A stretch of 19,106 bases of DNA. Origin: Entrophospora sp. SA101. Its lineage: Eukaryota; Glomeromycota; Glomeromycetes; Entrophosporales; Entrophosporaceae. The notes beneath the pieces are model-generated. The model did not search any database. It saw nothing but the letters and a program-made list of their open reading frames with translations, and had not been told where the DNA came from. Positions 7,870-17,511 of this stretch are shown here, one piece after another (within the stretch, counting starts at the first letter, position 1; every line of letters starts with the position of its first letter). The translations under genes and the position numbers were made by a program. The DNA lies in NCBI GenBank assembly GCA_958430865.1, contig CAUDNR010000052.1, positions 1 to 19,106 on the forward strand, written 5' to 3'.

Positions 7870-8026
7870 CTACAGGTGCTAAATTGAAGATAATCATTCC
7901 CTAGTATATTTGTATAGAATCTATATAAGGTTAATCAACAGAGATTTTTTCAAAGCCTTATCGAAATTCTATTATTTTGAAAAAGAAACTTTGCCACGCA
8001 TAATTTATAGGGCCTAGTACTAGACC

Positions 8027-8166
8027 ACAAATCACATAGTCAACCCGTTATTCCGTTCAAAATTAGTTGTTAGTATTATTATAATTAGGTTTAGTAAATT
8101 TGGTTTCTAGAACCAACTTTGGTTTAACAGGGTTTTTCGGATTAATAGGGTTGATTACGTAGTTGT
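8027..8166. repeat. Fold-back or MITE-like inverted repeat (about 140 bp)
   Basis: The arm 8027-8055 (around ATAGTCAACCCGTTATTCCG) is matched in inverted orientation by 8138-8166 (CGGATTAATAGGGTTGATTA). The fit is roughly three quarters of positions with one indel. No target duplication is clear. Confidence 0.42.
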
Positions 8167-8620
8167 ATACTTTATTATGTTAAATTTTCTAAAATAAAAA
8201 AATCTGTAAAATAATTTTATCTGTTTATAGTATTATTTGTTATTTGTTAGACTAGACATGTGGATATTACTTGGAATTCCATATTTTATAGGATGTCCCA
8301 TATCCTAAATTTTCATAATAAATCAATCTCCGTATTTATTATAAATAGAATTACCAATTACAGATTCCATGTTTTCAGGAAGGTAAAAATTGTACACAGA
8401 TATTCATAATATGTGTTTAATTTTAGAACATGAATATGTAGGGATGCAAACAAAAAGATCAAAAAAATTCCCGGATTTTGAATTGATTTTAATAATAAAG
8501 ATAATTAAAGATTAAAAATCCATTAGTAATAATATAGTTAAAATCTATCATGACTTGTTTCTAATTAAAAATAACAAGCCAAAACATGCATTAGATCAAG
8601 TTTGTTATTATAATAATAAT

Positions 8621-8657
8621 ATCTTGATTCTTTTACATGTATTAGATCAAAAATTTA
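8621..8657 (+). repeat. Direct repeat, copy 1 of 2
   Basis: ATCTTGATTCTTTTACATG followed by TATTAGATCAAAAATTTA is nearly identical to 9174-9209, with one indel and about two mismatches. The copies lie about 550 bp apart and bracket the fold-back at 8707-8980. Confidence 0.7.
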
Positions 8658-8706
8658 TATTTAATACACATGGAATTTATGGAAAGCATACTGATGCCAA
8701 AAAAAA

Positions 8707-8980
8707 AGTATGGGATAGATCCATGATGCGTACTAATATCTGATATGAAATACACACGGGATTTACAATGCATACAGGATGCATATTGGATTGGAATTTA
8801 TGGAAAACATACTATAATACAGAATTCATCTTTCCCATACTAGTATGTAATTTAATATTAACACAACACATTGCATAATTCATATGGAGAAATACAAATT
8901 CCAGATGCTTTAAATCCCGTAATTTATATTAATATGTATTCCATATGCATACCATATCTAACCTGTATGCATCCCGTACT
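8707..8980. repeat. Fold-back element with GCATACAGG arms
   Basis: The outer ends AGTATGGGAT (8707-8716) and ATCCCGTACT (8971-8980) are inverted copies with one mismatch. Inside them, GCATACAGG (8770-8778) is exactly inverted at 8962-8970. Many ATGG/CCAT words on both arms suggest a long degenerate hairpin, likely a non-autonomous transposon. The surroundings (7870-9428) contain no other supported gene. Confidence 0.42.
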
Positions 8981-9173
8981 TTTTCACTGGAAGATCTATA
9001 CATTCTTCCATACATTTTCCATCAATAATTTTTTATAGTAATAGGGCAGAAGGTGTGTAAGTAAATGTATAACAATAAAAGGTAATAAGTAGAATTGACA
9101 TTTACCAAATAATTTCAGCATTTCAAAATATTTCAGCAAATGCCTAAATATTTCGGATTTGCTAACAACTTTA

Positions 9174-9209
9174 ATCTTGATTCTTTACATACATTAGATC
9201 AAAAATTTA
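9174..9209 (+). repeat. Direct repeat, copy 2 of 2
   Basis: Partner of 8621-8657: ATCTTGATTCTTTACATAC then ATTAGATCAAAAATTTA. Confidence 0.7.
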
Positions 9210-9930
9210 ATAATAATAATGAAAAAATAATGATAAACTTGATTTAATGAATCAAGTTACTGTCATTTATATCAAAAAAAAAAAAATTTGATAAAAAGGA
9301 TGAATTGATTCTTTACACAATTATATCAATTTTATTAATAATCGATTAATTATAATTGAATATTATTTCTTCATATATCTTCTACATTTTCAATTCAATT
9401 AAAAACCTAAATCAATTACCATATAAAAATGTCTACTAAAGAATGTACATTCATTTCTTTATCCTTATTCAATGAAGCAGTAGGTAGAACAATGGACAAA
9501 TGACTCCAATAATTGTAAATTTTAACAAGATCTGATTACAATGATATAAAAACTACATCACAAGGCTCAAAAAATCAAGCAACAGCTACTCAGAGATATA
9601 ATATCAGAAGCAAATTTGTCCTCCAAAAAATTGGAGATAATGAAAGTGTATATGTAAAAATTGGACCAAAAAAAATGATGATAATTTAAAGCCATGAATA
9701 GTAAAAGAGGAGTTTTACCAGGTATTTTGTAAGACCCACTTACAAAATAACCATGGAGGTCAAAATCAAACTTGGAGTAATATTAAAAAAAAAGTGGGGT
9801 GGAGTTAAACAAGACTTAATTGAATTATTTGTTGAAAGGTGTCTTACTTGCTCTAGCAGAAATAATGTTAGACAATTAATGGTTGCTGGAAAACTGATAA
9901 TTGCAACATCTTTTTATGTTACGCTTACAA

Positions 9931-10227
9931 GTAATTAATTTTAAATTAAGGGTAATATACAGAACCTATGTGACAAATAAGAATTAATTCTTAGAGTTGG
10001 TAAACACTCCGTAATTCTTGCCACCCCAGCCCACAAATTTAATCATCACATCATTGATAAATGTCACGTAGGTTTTACAAAAATTTTGAGCCACAATTTA
10101 GTTTCTATTTTTGTAGAATGAATTGCCATTTTTGGTAGGTTCTGTATATTTCATAATTTAATTGATTTTTTTTTTTGGTTCATTTTATTAAAATAAAATT
10201 AATAAAATAATTCATAAAAATTAATAG
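9931..10227 (+). other. Intron of the integrase pseudogene
   Basis: Donor GTAATT at 9931 and acceptor TTAATAG ending at 10227. Splicing joins ...TTA CAA to GTG GAC and restores LRLQVDLVEM, the expected run into the catalytic core. At 297 bp it is three to four times longer than other introns in the window, explained by an inserted MITE-like element (9960-10144). Confidence 0.7.
9960..10144. mobile_element. MITE-like element inside the integrase intron (about 185 bp)
   Basis: AATATACAGAACCTA at 9954-9968 is exactly inverted at 10136-10150. If the element begins CAGAACCTA (9960) and ends TAGGTTCTG (10144), it is flanked by TATA/TATT, compatible with a TA-targeting Tc1-type MITE. A second, nearly matching inverted partner of ACCTATGTGACAAAT lies internally at 10059-10073. 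No ORF. Confidence 0.62.
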
Positions 10228-10870
10228 GTGGACCTTGTGGAAATGTCTCCTGATGGAGAATATAAATACATTCTTCATGCTCGTGACCATTTTACTAGAT
10301 ATTCATGGGATATCCCTTGAAATCTAAATCTTCAATTGAGGTCACAGCAAATCTATTTGACTTGTTTACAACTTTTGGAGCTCCAACAATATTACAACCA
10401 GATAATGGAAAGGAGTTCAATTCTCAAGTAATAAAAGAGTTAGTGGAGATGTGACCAGGCACAAAAATTATTAATGGAAGACCACGCCATCCAGGGGCTT
10501 ATAGAATATGGAAATAAGGATTTAGAAAACAAGCTATCAAAATGGATGAAAGGTAACCATCGAGATGATTGGAGTTTTGCACTAAAAATTATAATCCATA
10601 GTATGAATACTCCTATTTCAAGACCAACTCACAATACTCCATATTGTTTGGTACTGAACCAAGAAGTAATGATACAGTATTGGAATTATTATTCGCTGAT
10701 GGTTGCATTAATGAAGCATACCAAGTAATGTGACCACTGAAGGTAAATTTTTTTGATTATCAATTTTACGCGTTATTTTAATTTTAAAAATAACATATTA
10801 TTATTTTATAGACCAATGTAATAATGAAGCTAGTAATGATAATAGCAATGGTGATGATAAGCAATATTTC

Positions 10871-11478
10871 GATTTTTTTTTTCACACCTTTATTAATAAT
10901 TTTTATATTAATAATTGTTAAAAAATAATTGTTAATTATTAATAATCTAGGAAAATAATCAGTTTATCATCATTAAGCGGAAAATAATAAAACAATGTTA
11001 TTTAATTGGCAAAAAAAAAAATTTTTGTTCACCACAATGTTTTGTATTTCAATTTTGCTCTCATCCTTCCCCAAAAATTTAGTTTTACCAAAAGTTTAGA
11101 GACAAGCCTTTGCGATATGTAATTTGCAATTTGCAATTTGCATATTTGCATAGTTATAAAACGGACTGTAGAAGATTTCTTTTTTTGAAAAATTGTAATA
11201 ACAGTAACGAATAAATTTTTCTTTTTGATAAAAATAAATTTAATTTTTATTAGATCAAATTATGCATACACTACTAATATACATGCAGCCCAAACTATTA
11301 TGACTTTTGACTTGCTGTAATGTCATAATGACATAAATATTTTTAGACGTCCATTTTCAAATTCTCATAAGTCGTAATGTCATAACCAGGTCGTAATAAG
11401 TACAGTAATATAGTGGATAGATATATTGCCAAACATTATCATTTCTTATTATTATAAATTCATCAAAATCAATTGATA
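10871..11478. other. AT-rich region without a supported gene
   Basis: Contains self-complementary ATTAATAAT stretches (10890-10945), three tandem AATTTGC units at 11121-11141, and repeated GTAATGTCATAA words around 11315-11390. Nothing codes convincingly. Confidence 0.45.
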
Positions 11479-11840
11479 CACATCCCTACAAAAAGTATCG
11501 ACTCCGCAAAAAAATAATCAAATAAACAGATAATACAAATACTCGTTTTTTTACAAAGTAAATCGATATTGTGCATTAGTGAGAAAATGGTTTCTGAGAT
11601 AATTCCCTAACATTTTAAAATATCACAATGGATTGATAATTTTATGATGTTCAAAAGTCAAATTAAAATTTTTCGAAAATTTTTCGAAAAAGTAGCACTT
11701 GGAACTATTTTAAGATACAATGCTTTAACACATCTTGGGAACTTGGAAAATATTGTTCCGTTTGTTCTCAAATGTATATATATATAACATGTTCATAATT
11801 ATTGATCGAATATTCGTGGAGAATTAATACAAAAATCGTA
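11479..11840 (+). repeat. Long terminal inverted repeat, left arm
   Basis: Pairs with 12301-12662. It includes an AT run and the TTCCGTTTGTTCTC motif (11755-11770), mirrored near 12370-12383. Confidence 0.82.
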
Positions 11841-11913
11841 ATGAATTTTTTATGCAAGATGATGCGCAAACAACCAAAACTAATTGTTTTTTTGTTATTT
11901 CAATTAAAAAATC

Positions 11914-12188
11914 ATGTCTCAATTAACAGATTTTGGATAATTGGACGTTGGGAAGTAGATGAAATCACTCGTGACATTGCTGGTGTACTCAATCATCCTC
12001 AGTTGTGCAATAAAAGCATTTAAGATCAAACTACTATTGCTCCCCAAAAAAATACAAATGAATTGGTTTCTAATTTAATGGATGATTGGGCAAATATTGA
12101 TCGTGATTATTTACAAAAATCAGTAGATAGCATTCCTCGAAGGGCTCAAGCTGTAATTGAATCAAAAGGAAACCTGATAAAATATTGA
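11914..12188 (+). pseudogene. Tc1 transposase remnant: N- and C-terminal ends only
   Basis: An ATG at 11914 starts MSQLTDF, then a small shift leads to WIIGRWEVDEITRDIAGVLN, the first HTH of a Tc1-type transposase. After a TAA at 12021-12023 the same frame continues through NTNELVSNLMDDWANIDRDY and DSIPRRAQAVIESKGN to the TGA at 12186-12188, matching the C-terminal helix region of such transposases. The whole catalytic domain is missing. The deletion is analogous to, but independent of, that in the relic at 5143-5459. Confidence 0.75.
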
Positions 12189-12300
12189 ATAAATGAATGA
12201 AATACTTGTACCTTTTTTTGATACTTTTGATATAAATTTAATAAAGATTTATTATGTAAAAATATTATACAAACTGTGGATGAAATTTTTTCGTTATTTT

Positions 12301-12662
12301 TACGTTTTGTATTAATTTTCCATGAATATTCGATCAATAATTATGAACATGTATATATATATACATTAGAGAACAAACGGAACAACATTTTCTAAGTTCC
12401 CAAGATGTGTTAAAGCATTGTATCTTAAAATAGCTCTAATACTAAGTACTACTTTTTCGAAAAATTTTAATTTGACTTTTAAATATCATAAAATTATCAA
12501 TAACAATCAGTCCATTGTGATATTTTAGAGTATACTGGGAATCATTTCAGAAAACATTTTCTCACTAATGCACAAAATCGATTTGCTTAGTAAAAAAGCG
12601 AGTATTTATATTACCCGTTTATTCGATTATATTGCGGAGTCGATACTTTTTGTAGGGGTGTG
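12301..12662 (-). repeat. Long terminal inverted repeat, right arm
   Basis: Inverted copy of 11479-11840 with scattered substitutions and small indels, so the element is not freshly inserted. Confidence 0.82.
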
Positions 12663-12869
12663 TAATTATGAAATGTTTCTTTGAAAGCTTTAACTTTCTT
12701 TTTAAACATAATCATCTCAAATAGATTAAAAGCAGTAGAGATAATATGAAAATTAAATGTTAATAATTTTATATAATTCTTTGTTCCCGATTTTCTCTAA
12801 AAATTTCTAATTTTAATAAAAATCTAAATGTTTATATAAACAAATAAAATTTGTTTACAAGAATTTTCT

Positions 12870-14216
12870 TTACATAATTACTGGCACATCAGGCACAGTC
12901 GGGATTTCCGGAGTTAGATTATCTGCAGTCGTGTAGCCCATTGATTCAAAAACAGACTTAAGTTTAGGTCCAATTGCTCCCCCAACATAATTGCCACCAT
13001 CTTTGATTGCATCCTTCACTCCTCTTCCTGGATTTATCAGATAAACCATTATGAATTCGCTCGTTTTTTCATACAAATATAGACTCACGTGAGTACCACT
13101 TGATCCTGCCTTGTAAGGTACTATACTGGTTTCCAAATAATACAATGAATCATTAGCAGTTTTATCTGGTACAATTGTTTTAAAATCCAAGCCTTTTGCT
13201 AAGAAAGCCAGTGATAAAGGTGTTGTGCTATATTTTAACATCTCAGTCGCTTTTACATACTGAGGAGACGCTTTAAACTTGGCATAAAAATCATCAAGTG
13301 AGTCAAATTGTGTGCCTATTGTTGCAAAAGTATTTAATTCGGCTATGAAACTGGATAATGCTGTGCCACTTTCTGATACTATCAAAAACCTATCAAATAT
13401 ACTCTCAAAAAAACCATTAAATATTATTGCTGGAGGAGTAGGAGCATCAATGAAATTGGGAAATGGTACCAATTCTGTCACATTTTTGGCGGAAAATCTT
13501 GGACGCCATAATGACAAAAATCCTAGGCCATGCATGAGTTCGTGTGTCGTCAATAGTACAAATGCTGTCTGATTTTGATTGATTGGAGTTACATCGTCTT
13601 CAAACCAATATTCTTGATCGGAGTTAAACTCTGCTTGTATGTCCGAAGGTAAAAACTCCGGATGTGTTGCAAGTCCGAATTGCTTTACTAATGATTGTGG
13701 ATACAGTCTGACCACTCCATCACCACCCTTCAACCCAATTGATCTGGTTGGTTGTGCGAAACCTAAATAAATAAATGAAAGTTAAAATTTTATAAAATCA
13801 TAATAATAATAATTGTAATTGTAATTATTATTAGTATTGTTACCTAATGAAGTTGGATCTTGTGATTTAAAAGCGATATCTACGGTGATAGGTTCGCTAA
13901 ATTTTATAACATCAGAAATAATTTTCCCTGTAGTGTCCAAGTTTTTTGTAACTTTGTCACAAAAGCCTAGTTTTTCTGGAAAATTACAAGTAATATTGAA
14001 TTTAATCATTTTATCATCTCCAGCTTGATTTTTGACGAATTTTGGCTCTCCTTTAACAAATAAACAGTCAACTCTTTTTATTCCATTTTTGTCATGATCG
14101 TAACAACTAGTTATAGTTGGTTGTGCTGGTAAGGAGGAAACATTTGTAATATTCGAAAGTGTCAATAATGATAATAATAATAATAATAATAATGGTGCTG
14201 GAGAATGATTATTCAT
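12870..14216 (-). CDS. Secreted HExxHxLGF-type zinc metalloprotease
   Basis: Two exons on the minus strand (14216-13844 and 13762-12870) are joined across an 81-bp GT..AG intron and give 421 aa. I chose the ATG at 14216; nine bases upstream there is only a TTG. Residues 1-29 form a signal peptide with a run of seven leucines. Residues 30-125 hold four cysteines (C38, C51, C77, C86), probably two disulfides, and a segment ending PITVDIAFKS. The catalytic region follows: a SDIQAEFNSDQEYWF stretch and HELMHGLGF, with zinc ligands H198 and H202 and general base E199. The next position of the metzincin HExxHxxGxxH signature is Ser, so the third ligand must lie elsewhere. GSSGTH (H349), followed by EFIM, is my candidate, by analogy with bacterial HExxHxLGF proteins. 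The C-terminus has GGAIGPKLKSVFESMGYTT. Extracellular peptide cleavage is the likely role; the substrate is unknown. Confidence 0.82.
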
Positions 14217-14277
14217 TTTGAACAAATCGTTAATTAAAAGATAAGATAAAACTTTTAAGAAGGATTTGATTGAGTGT

Positions 14278-14284
14278 ATTTATA
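14278..14284 (-). promoter_or_regulatory. TATA box of the metalloprotease gene
   Basis: On the minus strand CGCATATAAATACACTC lies about 60 bp upstream of the ATG at 14216, a good distance for a short 5' leader. Confidence 0.55.
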
Positions 14285-16312
14285 TGCGTTAGATGTACGC
14301 ATTTTATTTACATATTATCAATGTAATTTGAGAAAACCTCTCCATAATTGAAAATATTTTTGAATCACAAAAATTTTTGTGTCAATAGATGATGGATTTC
14401 TATTTTTTGAATTGAGTGTATTGTTTATATTTACATGTGTCATCGTATACACATGCGGATCAGAATATTCCATTCATTTTATTTGCATTATAAACTTTTT
14501 TTTCAAATTCAAGATTAATAAACCACGGGTAAGCCTGTTCTTATTTTCATTAAAAAAGATTGCCAATTGTAAATGTTATGAATATTATAAAAAGTAAAAA
14601 CTACTATATATATACGCCACCAAATTTATCCGCATGCTTTTTACTTTGGTTAGAAAAACCTGCGGGTGTTGCATTAGCCTGCTTATTTACGTAACACATT
14701 ATTTGTTTTGAAATTAGCCAATCAAAATGAGGGGTGTGCACTAGTTGATTAATATATAACAATAGTATAATTTTTTACTAAATAAATAAACAAATTTTTG
14801 AATCTGTTATGGGGAATCTAAATATATTCTAAACAAAGTTGTTTACGATTAGTGGCAAAAATCTTCTGGCCCTCAACACCTTCCTTTGAGACGTCAACCT
14901 AAAAATGACTGTTACGCAAATATGAATTAAAATATGCATATTAATAATAACTTTTTGGGAATAATGAAAGAACATTTGTATGCATTGATGATGATATATT
15001 TTTTATCTTTTTTAATTGCTCACAAAAATAGGAGTACTTTCTGTGCAACACATCTTTAGTATCAATACTATCATTCATTAATCCATTCTGCTCTAATTTT
15101 TAGTGCAACTGGTTTTTCTTCCTTTTCGTCCAAATGATGTCGCTGCTCCATTACCCATACCAATACATAATTTTCTTCAATTATTAAAAGTTTTTTTTTA
15201 TGTTAAATGTTAATTAGTAAAAAAAGTCTGAATCTAATTTAACAAAAAGAAAAAAGATGTAATACAAAAAGTGTGATTAGCAAGCATTGTTTATATTAAT
15301 ATACCCCTTTTCCCCCACACTGAAGTTTGACAATCGATTTAAAACTGGTTGCAACCAGTTTCTATTTTTCATCATCTATCAAATTTTTCGTCACAAAAAA
15401 AAATACTAAAATGTATATATGAATGTATGTTGCGAGATTGTGTCCAAGTTTCAACCATGTTTTAACGTTTATAATAAAATAATACAATTTCTTCCAATAT
15501 GTTTTATACTAAATTGCAACAACAATTTACACAAATACAAACTATCTTTCACCATCGTTAAACAATTTCTTGCTAAGCAATACTAAACAATCACACTACG
15601 TCCTAACCACGTTTCTTGGTGGGTGCTGTTACTCCTTATTCAAGTCAAGTACATTGCTAAATAAGATTGATTAAATATTACTTCATTAAAGAAAAGAAAT
15701 AAAAAATAATAATAAAAATCAGAGACAAATATAAAATAAGAGAAAAATTAATTATACATAGATGTAATTATTATGAATTCATTGTCAGAGATAGGCTTAT
15801 TATCATCATTACGAAAATACACAATTCCAAAACAAGGAAGGACAAATAAACAAGGACGAGATTAAGGTTAAGGACGGTTGGTCATTAATTAACTATCGAT
15901 TTTCTATTTTTCAAAGAAAATCACAATATTATTTGTATATATATGATAAAGGTTCAATCTAGTTTCCCAATTTCTAAATTCTTGATTTGATTTAATTAAA
16001 GTATTCCGTAAAATTAAACAAACCTTTATTTTGAAGGAAATGTTACTCTCTTGATAATTCCCGTGAGTTTGATAATTGTTTATCAAATTCTTGAATGGGA
16101 TTTTCCGTGTTGTTCTGATTTTATTTTCGTGCAATTTTTGCTTTCGTTTTACAACACTAAATTCGGTTCTGATTTTGAAAAGGTGGTGAGCCCCACACTT
16201 TTAAACTTAAAATTGATAATTAATTATTGCATTAATTCTTAGTAAGGGCACAGCCCTTCATCAAAATATTATTTTATTGCAACACACATAATAAATGAAT
16301 AGGTATGGTGCG
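14285..16312. other. Intergenic region, no firmly supported gene
   Basis: ORFs of 63-76 codons (14379-14597, 15904-16134, 16051-16242) are rich in Phe/Ile/Asn and overlap on both strands, so I treat them as chance. A coding-like scrap lies on the minus strand at 15071-15202: WVMEQRHHLDEKEEKPVALK in one frame and GMGNGAATSFGRKGRKTSC in another. Only one of these frames, if either, can be real. The 20-bp palindrome at 15342-15361 is listed separately. Confidence 0.45.
15342..15361. repeat. Perfect 20-bp palindrome
   Basis: AAACTGGTTGCAACCAGTTT is its own exact reverse complement. It contains the inverted pair AACTGGTT/AACCAGTT. This could be a binding site for a dimeric regulator. There is no gene close by to link it to. 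Confidence 0.75.
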
Positions 16313-16694
16313 AATCATCTAAAGACATTACGTGCTGTGCCACTTGCCGAAAATTTTTATGCTGATCTTGCTTTATAAAGAATCTAATATATCGATATAA
16401 AATAAATCCAAATTTGTAAAAGATCTGTGATTTTGTCACGTGAATAATTGGTAAATAATCTGTAAATTACAGTTTTGATATATAGTTGCCGAAATTTCAA
16501 ATAAAATAGCAAAGTTACCCAACTTTAAACCATTATAACTTTTTTTAATTAAATAACTCAAAAAAAACTTTTTATTACATTATTTTTCATGTCTAGAATA
16601 TTGCAAAATAGAGAGTTTTTGGTAAAATAACCCATATTTAATAAAGTATCAGCACTTAAAGATTGGCAACATTTGATGATGTCTTTAGATGATT
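16313..16694. repeat. Fold-back element of about 380 bp
   Basis: AATCATCTAAAGACAT at 16313-16328 is exactly inverted at 16679-16694. Similarity continues inward with gaps: TGCTGATCTTGCTTTATAAA on the left, and TGCTGATACTTTATTAAA read inward from the right. The arms are therefore about 65 bp. No ORF. Probably a MITE remnant; the target duplication is not evident. Confidence 0.5.
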
Positions 16695-16735
16695 GCCACT
16701 ATAATGGTTTTTCTGGAATGTACCTACTCTAACTA

Positions 16736-17511
16736 TTAATTGACTAACATAATTGCTTCTTTTGAAAGAGAATTGATCGTCTCAATGAGCGACATAAATT
16801 TGTCTGGAGCAGAGATTTGTTGATCTTAGCAGACAGATACTCTAGGTAAGGCGTCCAAATGGGAATAGATTGTAGGTTTGTTTAAGCAAGGGGGCAGTCT
16901 GCATATCATTAAGTGGAGCAACTGGGTCAGATTTGGGAGGAGGTTCAAAAACACTTTCATCATCTTGCAAAGACTCAAGATTTAACACTTGGTGAGCATG
17001 AAAAGGATGTTTTTGTAATGATTAATTTTTTTGTTTTTTTTTGAATAATCCAGCGGATTTATCATATTTATATTTATTGTTTATTTATAATTGCAAGGTT
17101 CAGAGGTTTAGGTAATTGACAATGTGAAAAATGACTTGAGGTCGTTTTCCTCTCTCCATCATCTCAATTGCATGAAAACCCGTCACGAGATTTTTTATTA
17201 ATATAAAAAAACAAAGAAAATAATTACATTAATTTTATTTTGTTTTATTTTTTAATAAAAATTGCACATAAAAAAATAACAAACCGAATCGCAACAATTA
17301 AAGAATGTTGTTGTTGTTATCTGAGATCGAGTACTGCACTCGTCATTGTTGACAGCGTTTTCAATTGCTAGGTTCGCTAGTTTAGGTATCTTTAATTTTG
17401 TTTTCATGGATACTTTGTATTTTCTTTTTCGTGATGGACCTTTGATCGTGGACATGATTTCCCGTACAGCCTCTACTAATGAAATATTATCAAAGTTGTA
17501 AAATTATTACA
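16736..17511 (-). pseudogene. Cluster of minus-strand coding-like fragments, unknown family
   Basis: Three tracts in the same orientation look protein-coding. First, 17511-17252 is open for 86 codons, with FDNISLVEAVREIMSTIKGP and the basic stretch SRKRKYKVSMKTKLKIPKL; an ATG lies at 17455. Second, 17189-17100 gives VTGFHAIEMMERGKRPQVIF and ends in TGA. Third, 17021-16845 gives HPFHAHQVLNLESLQDDESV followed by a Pro-rich part, ends in TAG, and seems to continue in another frame as DKFMSLIETINSLSKEAIML to about 16736. They may be exons of one decayed gene, or separate scraps. I could not build a continuous spliced model. The function is unknown. Confidence 0.4.

Larger units (their letters stand above)
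9429..10870 (+). pseudogene. Decayed rve-type DDE integrase gene (KRBA2/Ginger-like)
   Basis: The ATG at 9429 gives MSTKECTFISLSLFNEAVGR; related AM-fungal integrases start similarly, by memory. Several frames then carry the protein: an N-terminal region (LTRSDYNDIKTTSQGSKNQA), an H2C2 zinc finger (THLQNNH at about 9735-9755 and CLTC at about 9840-9851), then the integrase core. The catalytic residues are visible: D in VDLVEM (10231-10233), D in LQPDNGKEF (10401-10403) and E in GLIEYGN (10504-10506). Breaks include a one-base deficit in the A run near 9790, another shift before the intron, one near 10310, a TGA at 10452-10454 and further shifts after 10480. An intron (9931-10227) joins MLRLQ to VDLVEM exactly. 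A second likely intron is 10743-10811, followed by an Asn/Asp-rich tail of uncertain end. The gene is dead. The family is transposon-derived. Confidence 0.75.
11479..12662 (+). mobile_element. Core-deleted Tc1 element with about 360-bp inverted repeats
   Basis: The left arm (11479-11840) and right arm (12301-12662) are inverted copies, very similar across their whole length. Examples: ACAAAAAGTATCGACTCCGC at the outer part and ATAATTATTGATCGAATATT near the inner edge occur in both. Both ends begin CACAYCCCTACAAAAAGTAT and abut TA (11477-11478, 12663-12664), as expected of Tc1/mariner insertion. The terminal sequence differs from that of the elements at 2345-3638 and 4868-5701, so this is another family. 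The interior carries a short transposase remnant only. Confidence 0.82.

Noticed and set aside
11838..11880. FMQDDAQTT reading that resembles the second catalytic Asp motif of a Tc1 transposase
   Set aside because: It lies upstream of the N-terminal MSQLTDF start of the same remnant and is not followed by the expected [12 protein letters not shown] motif, so it is probably chance.
12146..12337. 63-codon minus-strand ORF at the inner edge of the inverted repeat
   Set aside because: Antisense to the transposase remnant. Its first residues (MIEYSW) mirror the plus-strand ORF at 11802 only because both are read from the inverted repeats.
13312..13572. 86-codon plus-strand ORF
   Set aside because: Antisense shadow of the metalloprotease exon.
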